From Jatrophihabitans sp. (GTDB lineage Bacteria; Actinomycetota; Actinomycetes; Mycobacteriales; Jatrophihabitantaceae), in the NCBI GenBank assembly GCA_025963285.1, contig JAOPUX010000027.1:1-62444 (forward strand): 62,444 nucleotides of DNA, read 5' to 3'. The number at the start of each line of letters is the position of its first letter. Position 1 is the first letter of the stretch. Position numbers and translations under genes: made by a program. The notes beneath the pieces are model-generated. The model ran no database searches. It was given only the letters and a program-made list of their open reading frames with translations, and was not told the origin of the DNA. This document shows, piece by piece, positions 50,507-59,353 of this stretch.

Positions 50507-51565
50507 ATGGCCTCGCCCAGCGTCGAGATCCCGGTCGGCTCGCGCCTCGTCCGCGTGAGCAATCCGGACCGCGTCTACTTCCCCGAGCGGGGCGAGACGA
50601 AGCTCGACCTCGTCAACTACTACCTCTCGGTGGGCGAGGGCATCGTGCGCGCGCTGCGCGAGCGGCCCTGCATGCTGCACCGCTACCCGGAGGGCACGGC
50701 GGGGGAGAAGATCTACCAGAAGAGGCTGCCCAAGGGCGCCCCTGAGTGGGTCGAGACGGCCGAGGTCTCCTTCCCGTCCGGCCGCACTGCCGACGAGCTC
50801 TGCGTCACCGAGCTGGCGTCGGTGATCTGGGCGGTGCAGATGTCCACCGTCGAATTCCATCCGTGGCACACCCGCCGCGCTGCGGTCGAGCGCCCCGACG
50901 AGCTGCGCATTGACCTCGACCCGCAGCCCGGCACCGACCTGCGCGAGGCCAAACAGGTGGCCCTGATCGTGCGCGAGGTGCTCGCCGAGCTCGGCGCCGT
51001 CGGCTGGCCGAAGACCTCCGGCAACCGGGGCATCCACATCTATGTGCGCATCGAGCCGGCCTTCGGGTTCCGCGAGGTGCGCCGGGCCGCGCTGGCCTTC
51101 GCGCGGGAGGTCGAGCGGCGGGCACCCCAGCTGGTGACCACCGCCTGGTGGAAGGAGGAGCGTGGCGCGCAGATCTTCCTCGACTACAACCAGAACGCCA
51201 AGGACCGGACCATCGCCGCCGCGTACTCGGTGCGCGGGATGCCGCACGGGCCGGTGTCTGCCCCGGTGACGTGGGACGAGCTGCCCGACGTCGACACCGA
51301 GGACTTCACGATCGCCACGATGCCCGCCCGCTTCGCCGCGCTGGGTGATGTGCACGCCGGCATCGACGACGTCGCCTGGTCGATCGAGCCGCTGCTGGAG
51401 TGGGCCGACCGCGATGAGCAGGCCGGCGTCGGCGACGCACCATACCCGCCGAACTTCCCGAAGCAGGAGGGTGAGCCGCCGCGGGTCCAGCCGTCGAAGA
51501 TGAACAAGGCCAACTGGGACGGTGACGGGCACCGAGTGGAGGGCAGTGAACCTCAGCCGGGATAG
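50507..51565 (+). CDS. LigD-type polymerase domain protein (non-homologous end joining family)
   Basis: A 352-residue stand-alone polymerase domain of the archaeo-eukaryotic primase fold. LRIDLDPQPGTD has the two catalytic Asp residues, KTSGNRGIHIYVRI the nucleotide-binding S-G-x-x-G-x-H motif, and IFLDYNQNAKDRTIAAAYSVR the third Asp. In LigD this domain adds nucleotides at double-strand breaks. No ligase domain, nuclease domain or Ku gene is in the window. ATG 50507. Only four bases separate its end from the convergent MFS gene. Confidence 0.92.
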   Translation: MASPSVEIPVGSRLVRVSNPDRVYFPERGETKLDLVNYYLSVGEGIVRALRERPCMLHRYPEGTAGEKIYQKRLPKGAPEWVETAEVSFPSGRTADELCVTELASVIWAVQMSTVEFHPWHTRRAAVERPDELRIDLDPQPGTDLREAKQVALIVREVLAELGAVGWPKTSGNRGIHIYVRIEPAFGFREVRRAALAFAREVERRAPQLVTTAWWKEERGAQIFLDYNQNAKDRTIAAAYSVRGMPHGPVSAPVTWDELPDVDTEDFTIATMPARFAALGDVHAGIDDVAWSIEPLLEWADRDEQAGVGDAPYPPNFPKQEGEPPRVQPSKMNKANWDGDGHRVEGSEPQPG

Positions 51566-51569
51566 GTGG

Positions 51570-53357
51570 TCAGATTGGTGGGAGGGTGCCGGCCCTCGGC
51601 GCTGCGGTCGCGTCGTTGCTCTGCGCGGTGGCCTCGTCATAGGTGGGATCTGCGTCCATGGCTTCGTTCACGGACAGGTTGAGTTCCTCGGTGCCCACCG
51701 CCGTGTTGGCTCCGGCGCCTGACCTCGGCGTCGTCTCTGCCTCGGCGCGAGCCTGGTTGCCCGACACCAGCCTGAGCGGAACCTCCTTCAGGCGGGAGGA
51801 GAGGACGACGGCCGCGAGCAGCAGGATCGCGGTGACGAGGAAGACGACATCGGCGGCGTTGGAGAAGCCGACGAAGAACGGGTGGCTGAGCGGCTTGGGC
51901 AGTCCGCCGAGGAACGAGGTGTCGTCGAGCCCGCTGCCGAGGTGGTGGTGCAGGGTGGTGAGCTGGCCGGGGTTGGCCTTCGCGGCGGCCAGGTAACCCG
52001 GGTCGGTGGTGGCCTTGACGTACTGGTGGCTGATGTTGGTGCCGGCGAGTGAGAACAGGATCGACAGGAAGATTGCGGTGCCTAGCGTGCCGCCGACGGA
52101 ACGGAAGAAACTCGAGGCAGCCGAGGCGACACCCATGTCTTGCGGAGGCACAGAGTTCTGCATGGCCAGCACGAGGCTCTGCATGTTCAACCCGAGCCCG
52201 GCGCCGAAGACGAGCATGTAGATGTCTGTCTGCCAGAGGGCCGTGTCGGCGTGCAGGGTGACCAGCAGCGCCATCCCGATGACCATGAGCACGGAACCGA
52301 TGACCGGGAAGATCTTGTAGCGACCGGTTCGAGCGATCAGCCTTCCGGAGCCGAGGGAGGCGCTCATCATGCCGGCGACCAGCGGCAGCAGCAACAGCCC
52401 CGATTTGGTGGGCGAGGCGCCCTTGACGATCTGCAGGTAGAGCGGCAGGACCGCAAGGCCACCGAACATGGCCATACCGATGATGGTGGCCTGGGCGGAC
52501 GCGACAGAGAAGGTGGGGCTGCGGAACAGGCGCAGCGGCAGCAGCGCGTCGTCGCCCATCTTGTGCTGGCTCCAGACGAACCAGACGAGCCCTACGGCGC
52601 CGACGACGTAGCAGGTGAACGCCCCGACGGAGGACCAGCCCCACGACTGGCCCTGCTCGGCCACGACGAGCAGCGGCACCAGACCGACGGCCAGCAGCAC
52701 CGAACCCCACCAGTCGATGCGGCGTTCCCGGCGCACGTGGTCGAGCTTGAGAACCTTCGCGATGACCAGGAGCGCGACCGCCGCGAGCGGGACGTTGATG
52801 TAGAAGATCCAGCGCCATCCGGCGATGCCGAGGACGTCGTGCGCTCCGGAGAGCAGGCCGCCGAGGACGGGGCCGAGCACCGAGGCGCTGGCGAAGACGG
52901 CCATCATGTAGCCCTGGTAGCGGGCGCGTTCCCGTGGCGGGATGATGTCGCCGATCACGGCCAGTGCCAGCGGCATGATGCCGCCTGCGCCGATGCCCTG
53001 GAACGCGCGGAAGCCGGCCAGTTCATACATTGACGTCGCGATCCCGCACATCGCGGAGCCGGCGACGAAGATAACGATGGCCAGCATGAAGAGCCGCTTG
53101 CGGCCGTAGATGTCGGAGAGCTTGCCGAAGATCGGCGCGGCCATGCACGAGGTGATCAGGAACGCGGTGGTGACCCAGGCCTGTGCCGAGAGCCCGTTGA
53201 GGTCGTTCCCGATGGTCTTGATCGCGGTCGACACGATCGTCTGGTCCAGCGCGGCCAGGAACATACCCATGACGAGCCCAGACAGGATCGTCAGGATCTG
53301 ACGGTGGCTAAGTTCCTCCGTCGATGATGGTGCCGGTGGGGCGACGGTTGCAGTCAT
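51570..53357 (-). CDS. DHA2-family (EmrB/QacA) multidrug efflux transporter
   Basis: A 595-residue major-facilitator with 14 predicted helices. FLAALDQTIVSTAIKTIGNDL is the DHA2 motif near residue 35, GKLSDIYGRKRLFMLAI is MFS motif A and SVLGPVLGGLLSG motif C. It should export drugs or other hydrophobic cations with the proton gradient. Its ATG overlaps the MarR stop as ATGA, so the two form an operon with the regulator first. Confidence 0.93.
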   Translation of the reverse strand: MTATVAPPAPSSTEELSHRQILTILSGLVMGMFLAALDQTIVSTAIKTIGNDLNGLSAQAWVTTAFLITSCMAAPIFGKLSDIYGRKRLFMLAIVIFVAGSAMCGIATSMYELAGFRAFQGIGAGGIMPLALAVIGDIIPPRERARYQGYMMAVFASASVLGPVLGGLLSGAHDVLGIAGWRWIFYINVPLAAVALLVIAKVLKLDHVRRERRIDWWGSVLLAVGLVPLLVVAEQGQSWGWSSVGAFTCYVVGAVGLVWFVWSQHKMGDDALLPLRLFRSPTFSVASAQATIIGMAMFGGLAVLPLYLQIVKGASPTKSGLLLLPLVAGMMSASLGSGRLIARTGRYKIFPVIGSVLMVIGMALLVTLHADTALWQTDIYMLVFGAGLGLNMQSLVLAMQNSVPPQDMGVASAASSFFRSVGGTLGTAIFLSILFSLAGTNISHQYVKATTDPGYLAAAKANPGQLTTLHHHLGSGLDDTSFLGGLPKPLSHPFFVGFSNAADVVFLVTAILLLAAVVLSSRLKEVPLRLVSGNQARAEAETTPRSGAGANTAVGTEELNLSVNEAMDADPTYDEATAQSNDATAAPRAGTLPPI

Positions 53358-53932
53358 CGGACAATTCCTCCGGATTTGGTGGGGCGATCAGACGGAGGCC
53401 ATGAGGTGGTCGCGTTCGTGTCTTGATCGGAGGGCTCGGGTGTTAGCGCGCGCTGGTAGGAGTCGCCAAAGCGTTCGAGCAGGCGAGCGAAATGCCGCAG
53501 CTCGTCGACGTCCCAATCGGCAAGTACGCGTTCGAAGAACGCCGCACGGATCTGGTCATGCCGGGCGATGACCGCTCGACCGGCGTTGGTCGGCACCAGC
53601 AGGCTCGCGCGGCTGTCGCCGGGGTCTGCGCGACGCTCCAGCAGACCCTCTTTCACCAGGGCGCTGACCTGACGGCTGACGGTCGAGACGTCCGAGCCGA
53701 CGCTAGCGGCCAAACCGCTGACCCGCATCGCCCCGTTGGACTCGATACTGCGCAGCAGAAGATGCGCGGCCCGATCGACGTCGTGCTCGGCGTCTTGCAT
53801 CATCCGCACCTTGGCCTTCGCGAAGGCGCGGACCAGGTCGATCACATTCGAGGCGACCGCAGCCACCTCGGTCGACCGGTTCGCTGTGGTACTGGCGTCG
53901 CTCGATGGCAGCGCCGATGCCGTCCCGCCCAT
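53354..53932 (-). CDS. MarR family transcriptional regulator
   Basis: A 192-residue MarR. The winged helix is at about residues 55-130: MRVSGLAASVGSDVSTVSRQV is the helix-turn-helix and ERRADPGDSRASLLVPT the wing with the D-x-R motif. Long, non-conserved extensions lie at both ends. ATG 53932 is used. It probably represses itself and the efflux gene; a candidate operator lies 35 bases upstream. Confidence 0.92.
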   Translation of the reverse strand: MGGTASALPSSDASTTANRSTEVAAVASNVIDLVRAFAKAKVRMMQDAEHDVDRAAHLLLRSIESNGAMRVSGLAASVGSDVSTVSRQVSALVKEGLLERRADPGDSRASLLVPTNAGRAVIARHDQIRAAFFERVLADWDVDELRHFARLLERFGDSYQRALTPEPSDQDTNATTSWPPSDRPTKSGGIVR

Positions 53933-53966
53933 CGTCCTCACCGCTTCCTACTTGCGCCGCACAACA

Positions 53967-53983
53967 ACTTGCTGCCTACAAGT
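53967..53983. promoter_or_regulatory. Candidate MarR operator
   Basis: ACTTG-N7-CAAGT is a perfect inverted repeat just upstream of the marR gene, and another TACTTG half-site lies at 53948-53953. Spacing and half-site suit a MarR dimer. Confidence 0.5.
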
Positions 53984-54144
53984 ATCTCTCTCGCCGACAT
54001 AGCGCGCAAGTCGGCCGACGAACGGGCAGCCGGTGGCGCTCGTCGACCTCAGGGCCGACGCCCTCATCGAAACGGCTGCATGTGGGGAACCCGCAGGAGC
54101 ACTATGGGGGACGTTTCGTTGTACGCATTCGGGAAGGAGGGCCT

Positions 54145-54660
54145 GTGGGCGACGATCGAATGGCCGACGCCCGGACGCGGCAGTCCGGAAGTGCACGCCC
54201 ACGACGAAACACTCGCCCTCGGGACGCGCTGGGTCGACCGCTGCCGTACGGAACTGTCGGTGTCGGCGAGCAGCCCGAAGGCATCAGCCGCACGGCACAG
54301 GAGTCGCTGATCGAGGCGCACCGGTTGCTCGGTGACGGCCACCCGTTCCACGCGCACGAGGTCCTCGAAGACGCCTGGAAGGCGCAGCCTGACGTCGAGC
54401 GCGAACTGTGGCGCGGGTTGGCCCAGATCGCTGTCGGTATCACGCATGCGGCTCGCGGCAACGCGGTCGGCGGCGTGCGACTCATCGAACGCGGCGCGGC
54501 GAACCTGGCGCCATACGTAGCCACCCGGCCCTACGGACTGGATCTCGCAGCCGTGATCGAGTGGTCCGATCACGCCGTTGCTCAGATCGGTCGAGGAACA
54601 CCGGTGAGGTTGGAGCCGCCTCCGCTACTGCCGAACGCAGTTGATGACGCCCGCACTTGA
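54145..54660 (+). CDS. DUF309 family protein
   Basis: A ~171-residue DUF309 protein. The conserved core EAHRLLGDGHPFHAHEVLEDA has the H-x-H-E motif, which may bind metal, and LWRGLAQIAVGITHAARGN follows. GTG at 54145 has AAGGAGGG in a good place; ATG 54160 is also possible. Function unknown. It is followed by a convergent DUF1905 gene. Confidence 0.85.
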   Translation: MGDDRMADARTRQSGSARPRRNTRPRDALGRPLPYGTVGVGEQPEGISRTAQESLIEAHRLLGDGHPFHAHEVLEDAWKAQPDVERELWRGLAQIAVGITHAARGNAVGGVRLIERGAANLAPYVATRPYGLDLAAVIEWSDHAVAQIGRGTPVRLEPPPLLPNAVDDART

Positions 54661-54684
54661 GCTCCGGGTTCCCACCGTCGCGAT

Positions 54685-54709
54685 GCCTCCGATCAGCCAC
54701 ATCGGAGGC
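54685..54709. terminator. Terminator between DUF309 and DUF1905 genes
   Basis: GCCTCCGAT and ATCGGAGGC form a perfect 9-bp stem with a seven-base loop, 24 bases after the DUF309 stop. No T-tract follows. Confidence 0.65.
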
Positions 54710-54817
54710 TCCACGCAGCCTTCGTCGACCCTAGATACGAATCCGGCCTACCCCAAGATGCTAGGTAGGTCCGCACGACCCCTCGTTGTTCGGGGCTCGA
54801 TCGAGTACCGCCCGGCA

Positions 54818-55144
54818 TCACACGGTGGGGCCGGTGCCGTTGGCGGCGCGTCCGCCGCGCGGAGCGACGCTCATTGCTACCAGGACCGAGTCTCCGGCGC
54901 CGATGCCTTCCTGACTGCGTACGTGAAGCTTCATCGGCAGCACGTACCCGCCATCGCGGGGGAGCAGCGAGGTCTCCCACGACGTCGTGCCGACGCGCAC
55001 CCGGACGGGGATGGCACCCCATCCGTAGGTCGCCTCCTGGGCTTCCGCGCGCACGTAGTCGCAGACGTCCTCTGGCAGCGCCAGCCAGTAGAACGGCGCT
55101 GGGCCGCGCCACTCGAACAGCTCGGCCGTGAACGTGGCATCCAT
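54818..55144 (-). CDS. DUF1905 domain protein
   Basis: A 108-residue DUF1905 protein with FTAELFEWRGPAPFYWLALPE at the start and a GWGAIPVRVRVGTTSWETSL strand in the middle. It is a small beta-barrel family of unknown function that usually stands alone or is fused to a YdeI domain; here it is alone. ATG 55144 is the family start. Confidence 0.88.
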   Translation of the reverse strand: MDATFTAELFEWRGPAPFYWLALPEDVCDYVRAEAQEATYGWGAIPVRVRVGTTSWETSLLPRDGGYVLPMKLHVRSQEGIGAGDSVLVAMSVAPRGGRAANGTGPTV

Positions 55145-55179
55145 GCAGCCAGGTTAGCGATGCGTTCGCGAGTCAGGGG

Positions 55180-55590
55180 CTAGCCCGCAAAGGTCGCGAA
55201 GGTCCAGTGATTGCCGTCGGGGTCAGCCACGGTGAAGTCGCGCGACGGGTAGTCGGTCTGCTCGGTGAGTTCGTGCACGACCCTTGCGTCCAGCATGCGG
55301 GCCCGGGACATCACGGCGTCCGGATCGGCCGTCACGACATGAAGCGAGTTCGCTCCCGGCCGACAAGGAGTTGGATGCTCGCCGGTGCTCGACAGCAGAA
55401 CTCGGCCGCCCTCAGGCCAATCCAGCTGACAGTGGTGGATCTCGCCGTCCCGATCACCCGGGATGAGGAGGTCTTCGACGAACCCAAGGTGAAGCAGCCA
55501 GCTACGAAGCGCCGCCGCATCATCGCTGACGATGCTCGCCCAGACGCTCTGCTGCCGAACGCCGCTCGTGTTCACAGGCACGTTCTGCAC
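55180..55590 (-). CDS. VOC family protein (glyoxalase/bleomycin-resistance fold)
   Basis: A 136-residue VOC protein. SIVSDDAAALRSWLLHLGF is the first beta-alpha unit, IHHCQLDWPEGGRVLLSS the second strand with His, and FTVADPDGNHWTFATF the end motif. Typical one-domain metal-binding enzyme or binding protein; the substrate is unknown. It lies after the acetyltransferase in the same direction with a gap of 57 bases. Confidence 0.88.
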   Translation of the reverse strand: MQNVPVNTSGVRQQSVWASIVSDDAAALRSWLLHLGFVEDLLIPGDRDGEIHHCQLDWPEGGRVLLSSTGEHPTPCRPGANSLHVVTADPDAVMSRARMLDARVVHELTEQTDYPSRDFTVADPDGNHWTFATFAG

Positions 55591-55647
55591 CGTACCGGGC
55601 GGCCGGCCGAGCTGGTTCGTCCTGACGCTTGCGGCAGGTCGAAGCGA

Positions 55648-56217
55648 TCACGCTGGGGTCTCGGCGCTGGACCGGGGAGTCAGGTGTCGACGCTCGACCT
55701 GGCCAGGTCCGGTGACGACGGTCAGGGGAGGCACGTCCTTGGCCACCACCGCGCCCGCGCCGACGACCGAGTCGTGGCCGATCGTCACGCCGGGAAGGAT
55801 GGTGGCCGCCGCCCCGATCCAGACGTCGGCCTCGATGACGATCGGCGCGACGGTGATGAAGGCGTAGCGCTCGGCCGGGTCGATGGGGTGGCCCTCCGTG
55901 ATGAGTGTGACCTTCGGCGAGATCATCGTTCGGTCGCCGATCGTGATGCCACCGAGGTCGAGGAACGAACAGGCTTGGCCGACCGAGGTCCGCTCGCCGA
56001 GCTCGATCCCGAGGCCATAGGTGCAGTAGAACGGCGGGTGGACGATGGCGCTGGACAGCGGCGTGCCCAGGAGCTCGCCGAGCAGCGCGTTACGCGAGTC
56101 GATGTCGCTGAAAGGCAGAACGTTCAGGCGTGAGGTCAGATCCATCGCGACCCGGATGCGTTCGTAGATGGTTCGCCACTCGGGCGTCCGGGTCGGGATT
56201 CGCCGCTCCTCCAACAT
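55648..56217 (-). CDS. Hexapeptide-repeat sugar O-acetyltransferase (Maa/LacA type)
   Basis: A 189-residue left-handed beta-helix acyltransferase of the maltose/galactoside acetyltransferase group. PPFYCTYGLGIELGERTSVG begins the coil region, ISPKVTLITEGHPIDPAERY holds the catalytic His, and the helix continues to VVGAGAVVAKDVP. It transfers acetyl from acetyl-CoA to a sugar. No signal peptide, so cytosolic. Confidence 0.92.
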   Translation of the reverse strand: MLEERRIPTRTPEWRTIYERIRVAMDLTSRLNVLPFSDIDSRNALLGELLGTPLSSAIVHPPFYCTYGLGIELGERTSVGQACSFLDLGGITIGDRTMISPKVTLITEGHPIDPAERYAFITVAPIVIEADVWIGAAATILPGVTIGHDSVVGAGAVVAKDVPPLTVVTGPGQVERRHLTPRSSAETPA

Positions 56218-56264
56218 GCCTCGATGCTGACACAGCTAGGCCGGATAGACGGCGGCGACTGGCG

Positions 56265-57113
56265 CTACTTGGTGATCCTCGTTGCGGAGGCGACGGGCAC
56301 CGGAGTCACGGAGGCCGCGGCCGCGTTCACGGCGGGGGCAGCAGCGGCGGACTCGCGGGCAAGGAACGAGCCCAGTTCCGCGATGGTGGTCATCAGGGGC
56401 GCTGGGAACACGACAGTGGTGTTCTTGTCGACCCCGATCTCGACGAGGCTCTGCAGGTTGCGCAGCTGCAGCGCGAGGGGGTGGGCCATCATGATGTCGG
56501 AGGCGTCCCCGAGCGCCGCGGCCGCGAGCGACTCGCCCTCGGCATTGATGATCTTGGCTCGCTTCTCCCGTTCTGCCTCGGCCTGGCGGGCCATCGCGCG
56601 CTTCATGCTGTCGGGCAGCTGGATGTCCTTCAGCTCGACGAGGGTCACCTGGACGCCCCACTCGACGGTGGTGACATCGAGGATCTTGCGAATATCGAGA
56701 TTGATCTTGTCGGTCTCCGACAGCGTCTGGTCGAGGGTGTGCTGGCCGACCACCTTGCGCAGTGTGGTCTGCGCGATCTGATCGATGGCGGTGTAGACGT
56801 TCTCGATCGCCACGACAGACTTCACCGCGTCGACGACCTTGAAGTAGGCGACCGCGGAGACGTCGACGCTGACGTTGTCGTTGGTGATGATGCCCTGGGA
56901 CTGGATCGGCATCGTGATGATCCGCAACGACACCCGGTGCATGACGTCGACGAACGGGATGATCAGCCGGAACCCGGGTGCGCGGGGCCCGAGCACGCGG
57001 CCCAGCCGGAACAGCACCCCCTCCTCGTACTGCTTGATGATCCGTGCTGACAGCACGAAGCCGAGCAACAGGACGAGCGCGAGGATGACGAGGATGACGA
57101 CGAGGACCTTCAC
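56265..57113 (-). CDS. Slipin/stomatin-like SPFH (band 7) protein
   Basis: A 282-residue slipin. An N-terminal membrane helix (residues 2-24) is followed by the SPFH domain with the slipin consensus [19 protein letters not shown] and [19 protein letters not shown], then a helical region with [19 protein letters not shown]. The C-terminus is Ala-rich. It likely forms membrane scaffolds. GTG 57113 with GGAG eight bases upstream is preferred. No NfeD protease partner is next to it. Confidence 0.9.
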   Translation of the reverse strand: MKVLVVILVILALVLLLGFVLSARIIKQYEEGVLFRLGRVLGPRAPGFRLIIPFVDVMHRVSLRIITMPIQSQGIITNDNVSVDVSAVAYFKVVDAVKSVVAIENVYTAIDQIAQTTLRKVVGQHTLDQTLSETDKINLDIRKILDVTTVEWGVQVTLVELKDIQLPDSMKRAMARQAEAEREKRAKIINAEGESLAAAALGDASDIMMAHPLALQLRNLQSLVEIGVDKNTTVVFPAPLMTTIAELGSFLARESAAAAPAVNAAAASVTPVPVASATRITK

Positions 57114-57351
57114 TGCGAGCACTCCGATAGACGGGCTGAACACGACCGCGGCGTCATCTGGCGAGGCGGCTGGCACGCTGGCGCTACGCGGGCACCGACG
57201 GAAACGGGTGACCGCACTACGACTCACCGAAGTGTCTGGTCCTGAGCGGGACGCTCCACAGCCACGACGACGTCGATGCTGATTCCAGACGGCTGATCCT
57301 CAACCAGCTACCACGCTACGCGCCGCACCCTGAGGGCCCAGCAGGGTCGCG

Positions 57352-58134
57352 TCAGGACTGCAGCCGCCGCGCACGGGCGCGGCGCACCGCCTCGTCGACC
57401 ACGCGCTCTGCGACGGCAGTGAGCTTGATGTTCTCGCTCTGGCTGATCTCTCTCAGGCGCGCGAAGGCCTCATCGGCGCTCTGCCCGGAGCGACCACGCA
57501 TGAGCCCGATGGCCTGATCGATCACCGGCCGGCTCGCCAGGGCGGCCTGCAGCTGCTGCGTCAGTGTCAAGGCCTGCGCGAGCAGCTGAGCATTGTGGAC
57601 CGCGACGGCAGCCGGTTTGGCGAAGAGTTCGCCGAGTTCGGCGGCGTGCTCGTCGAAGACGTCCTTGTCATGGGCGTAGACGTTGATCGCTCCCACGACG
57701 GTGTTGGGCAGGAGGAGCGGCAGGGACAGCACGCTGTGCACGCCCATTCGGCCGACCCTGGGGCCGAAACGCGGCCAGCGCTGCTCACCGCCGAGGGATC
57801 CTGAGCGCATCGTGCGCCGTTCGAGCGCGGCGCTGATGCACGGACCTTCGTTCAGCACCTTGTACTGGACCTCGTCGATCTCGCTCACGAACTGATGGCT
57901 TGCCGCGAGAGCGTCGACGAGGTTCTCGGTGCGATCGAGCCGAAGCAGGGTCACTCCAGCGCCGTCCGCCCCAGGGATTGCCCTGGCGGCGTAGGTCGCG
58001 ACCTGGGTCAGGAGTTCCTGGAGACCCAGAGTCCCCCCGACCAGGCCGGAGAGGCTGTCGAGGCTGGCTCGCAGGTCTGCGGCATCTGAGCTCTCCTGCT
58101 CCGGGCTCAGGGGGCCGGATCGGTCGTCGGTCAT
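57352..58134 (-). CDS. GAF and ANTAR domain regulator
   Basis: A 260-residue cytosolic regulator. The GAF domain (about residues 35-180) has YAARAIPGADGAGVTLL, LNEGPCISAA and VVGAINVYAHD. The ANTAR domain (about 190-255) has ASRPVIDQAIGLMRGRSG followed by a helix with DEAFARLREISQ. ANTAR domains bind two-hexaloop RNA and prevent termination. ATG 58134. It is one of two ANTAR proteins here, along with a SpoIIE-type phosphatase. Confidence 0.92.
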   Translation of the reverse strand: MTDDRSGPLSPEQESSDAADLRASLDSLSGLVGGTLGLQELLTQVATYAARAIPGADGAGVTLLRLDRTENLVDALAASHQFVSEIDEVQYKVLNEGPCISAALERRTMRSGSLGGEQRWPRFGPRVGRMGVHSVLSLPLLLPNTVVGAINVYAHDKDVFDEHAAELGELFAKPAAVAVHNAQLLAQALTLTQQLQAALASRPVIDQAIGLMRGRSGQSADEAFARLREISQSENIKLTAVAERVVDEAVRRARARRLQS

Positions 58135-58167
58135 GACTGCATCACAGGTTCACTCTGCTCCAGGCAC

Positions 58168-58419
58168 TCACGCGAAGCCACCGCTGATGCGCCGCCGCGT
58201 TCGGCGCGCGTGGTGGGCTACTCGACCCTCATCGTGTCGTTGGACCACCCAGACCGACAGCCCGGCGGAGACCACAGAGGCGACGGGCAGGGCGAGCGCG
58301 GCGAGGACGAGGCGTATGGCACTGGCGAGCCGCAGCCCGCTCGATGTGGCGAGCAGACCCCTCGGCTCGGCGTGGGCGGCTGGCGTCGGGGAGGCCGTTG
58401 GCAGGGTTCGAGCGATCAT
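58168..58419 (-). CDS. Possible small membrane protein
   Basis: An 83-residue reading frame between the two ANTAR genes, same direction. It has one hydrophobic segment (about residues 36-58) and a basic C-terminus. Codon third positions are mostly G or C, which supports coding, but no ribosome-binding site or family is recognised. Confidence 0.35.
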   Translation of the reverse strand: MIARTLPTASPTPAAHAEPRGLLATSSGLRLASAIRLVLAALALPVASVVSAGLSVWVVQRHDEGRVAHHARRTRRRISGGFA

Positions 58420-58536
58420 GAGGTGTCCGCGCAGTGCGATGTCACCCGTATGCCGGGTTGCGGGCTGCTGCCCTGTGAGCTCGCGGCGGACGGCGCGCTC
58501 GTTCCCCGGCTGCCAAATTCGTCAGCTACTCCCAAA

Positions 58537-59172
58537 CTACACCGCGGGCCCACCGTCGCTCCGCGTCCTGTCGATGCGCGCCAGCACAGCCTTTCCCGCC
58601 GCCGTGACCTCGACGCCATCACGCGCGGCCGCGAGATATAGCTCGCGTTCGGCCTGCTCGGGGGTCTCGCCCTCACCGATGAGGACTCCGATCGCCTGGT
58701 TCACCACGGTCAGGTCGCTGATCGACACGCGTCGTGCGTGCCCCCTGAGCGGTTCCAGATGCCCGTCGACCTCGATGTCGGACGAACTGAAATGTGCCGT
58801 GTCGGTTGCCCCCAGACCCGCGGTCAACCACGACAGATCCGCAGCCAGATCGACGAAGGCGCCCGCGTTAGAGGCATACAGAACTATCGACACCATCGGT
58901 GATGCCTTCGAGGGCTGCCCGTCGGACCCCAACTGCAATGACGCCCGTAGCGAGGAGTGCACAACCGGGTAGGTGGTGGCGTCCTCGAAGGCTTCCAGGG
59001 TCACGACCCCAGCGTCCATCTCGATCTGAACCGACAGGCCGACGTAGGAGCTGACGGCCATCTCGGCAGCGCTCGACACACCGCGCAGCGTGGCAGCGAT
59101 ATCGATGTTCGGGTTGTCGAGTACCTCGGTGAGGACCATCAGGTCCGCGGCGAGAGCCGCAGAGATGTGCAC
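58537..59172 (-). CDS. ANTAR domain protein with degenerate GAF-like sensor
   Basis: A ~211-residue protein. The N-terminal part (residues 1-140) resembles a GAF fold and the C-terminal part has an ANTAR-like helix bundle, LTVVNQAIGVLIGEGETPEQ followed by AERELYLAAARDGVE. GTG 59172 with GGAG upstream is preferred to TTG/ATG options. RNA-binding antitermination is the likely role. Confidence 0.75.
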   Translation of the reverse strand: MHISAALAADLMVLTEVLDNPNIDIAATLRGVSSAAEMAVSSYVGLSVQIEMDAGVVTLEAFEDATTYPVVHSSLRASLQLGSDGQPSKASPMVSIVLYASNAGAFVDLAADLSWLTAGLGATDTAHFSSSDIEVDGHLEPLRGHARRVSISDLTVVNQAIGVLIGEGETPEQAERELYLAAARDGVEVTAAGKAVLARIDRTRSDGGPAV

Positions 59173-59353
59173 AGCGGTTGCTCCGGGACGACGTCCCCGG
59201 ACGCCAGTCGATCGCTCGCGGAGCACAGAACCGCAGACCGCGATGCTGGCAGTGGCGTCGGATTCGAGTCAGGGCCCCGAATCCGCAGGTGCCTGTGACG
59301 AGGCTACTCGCGCCTCGGGGAAGTGCGGCGGTTGCTCGTCAGGCCGGACGGGA

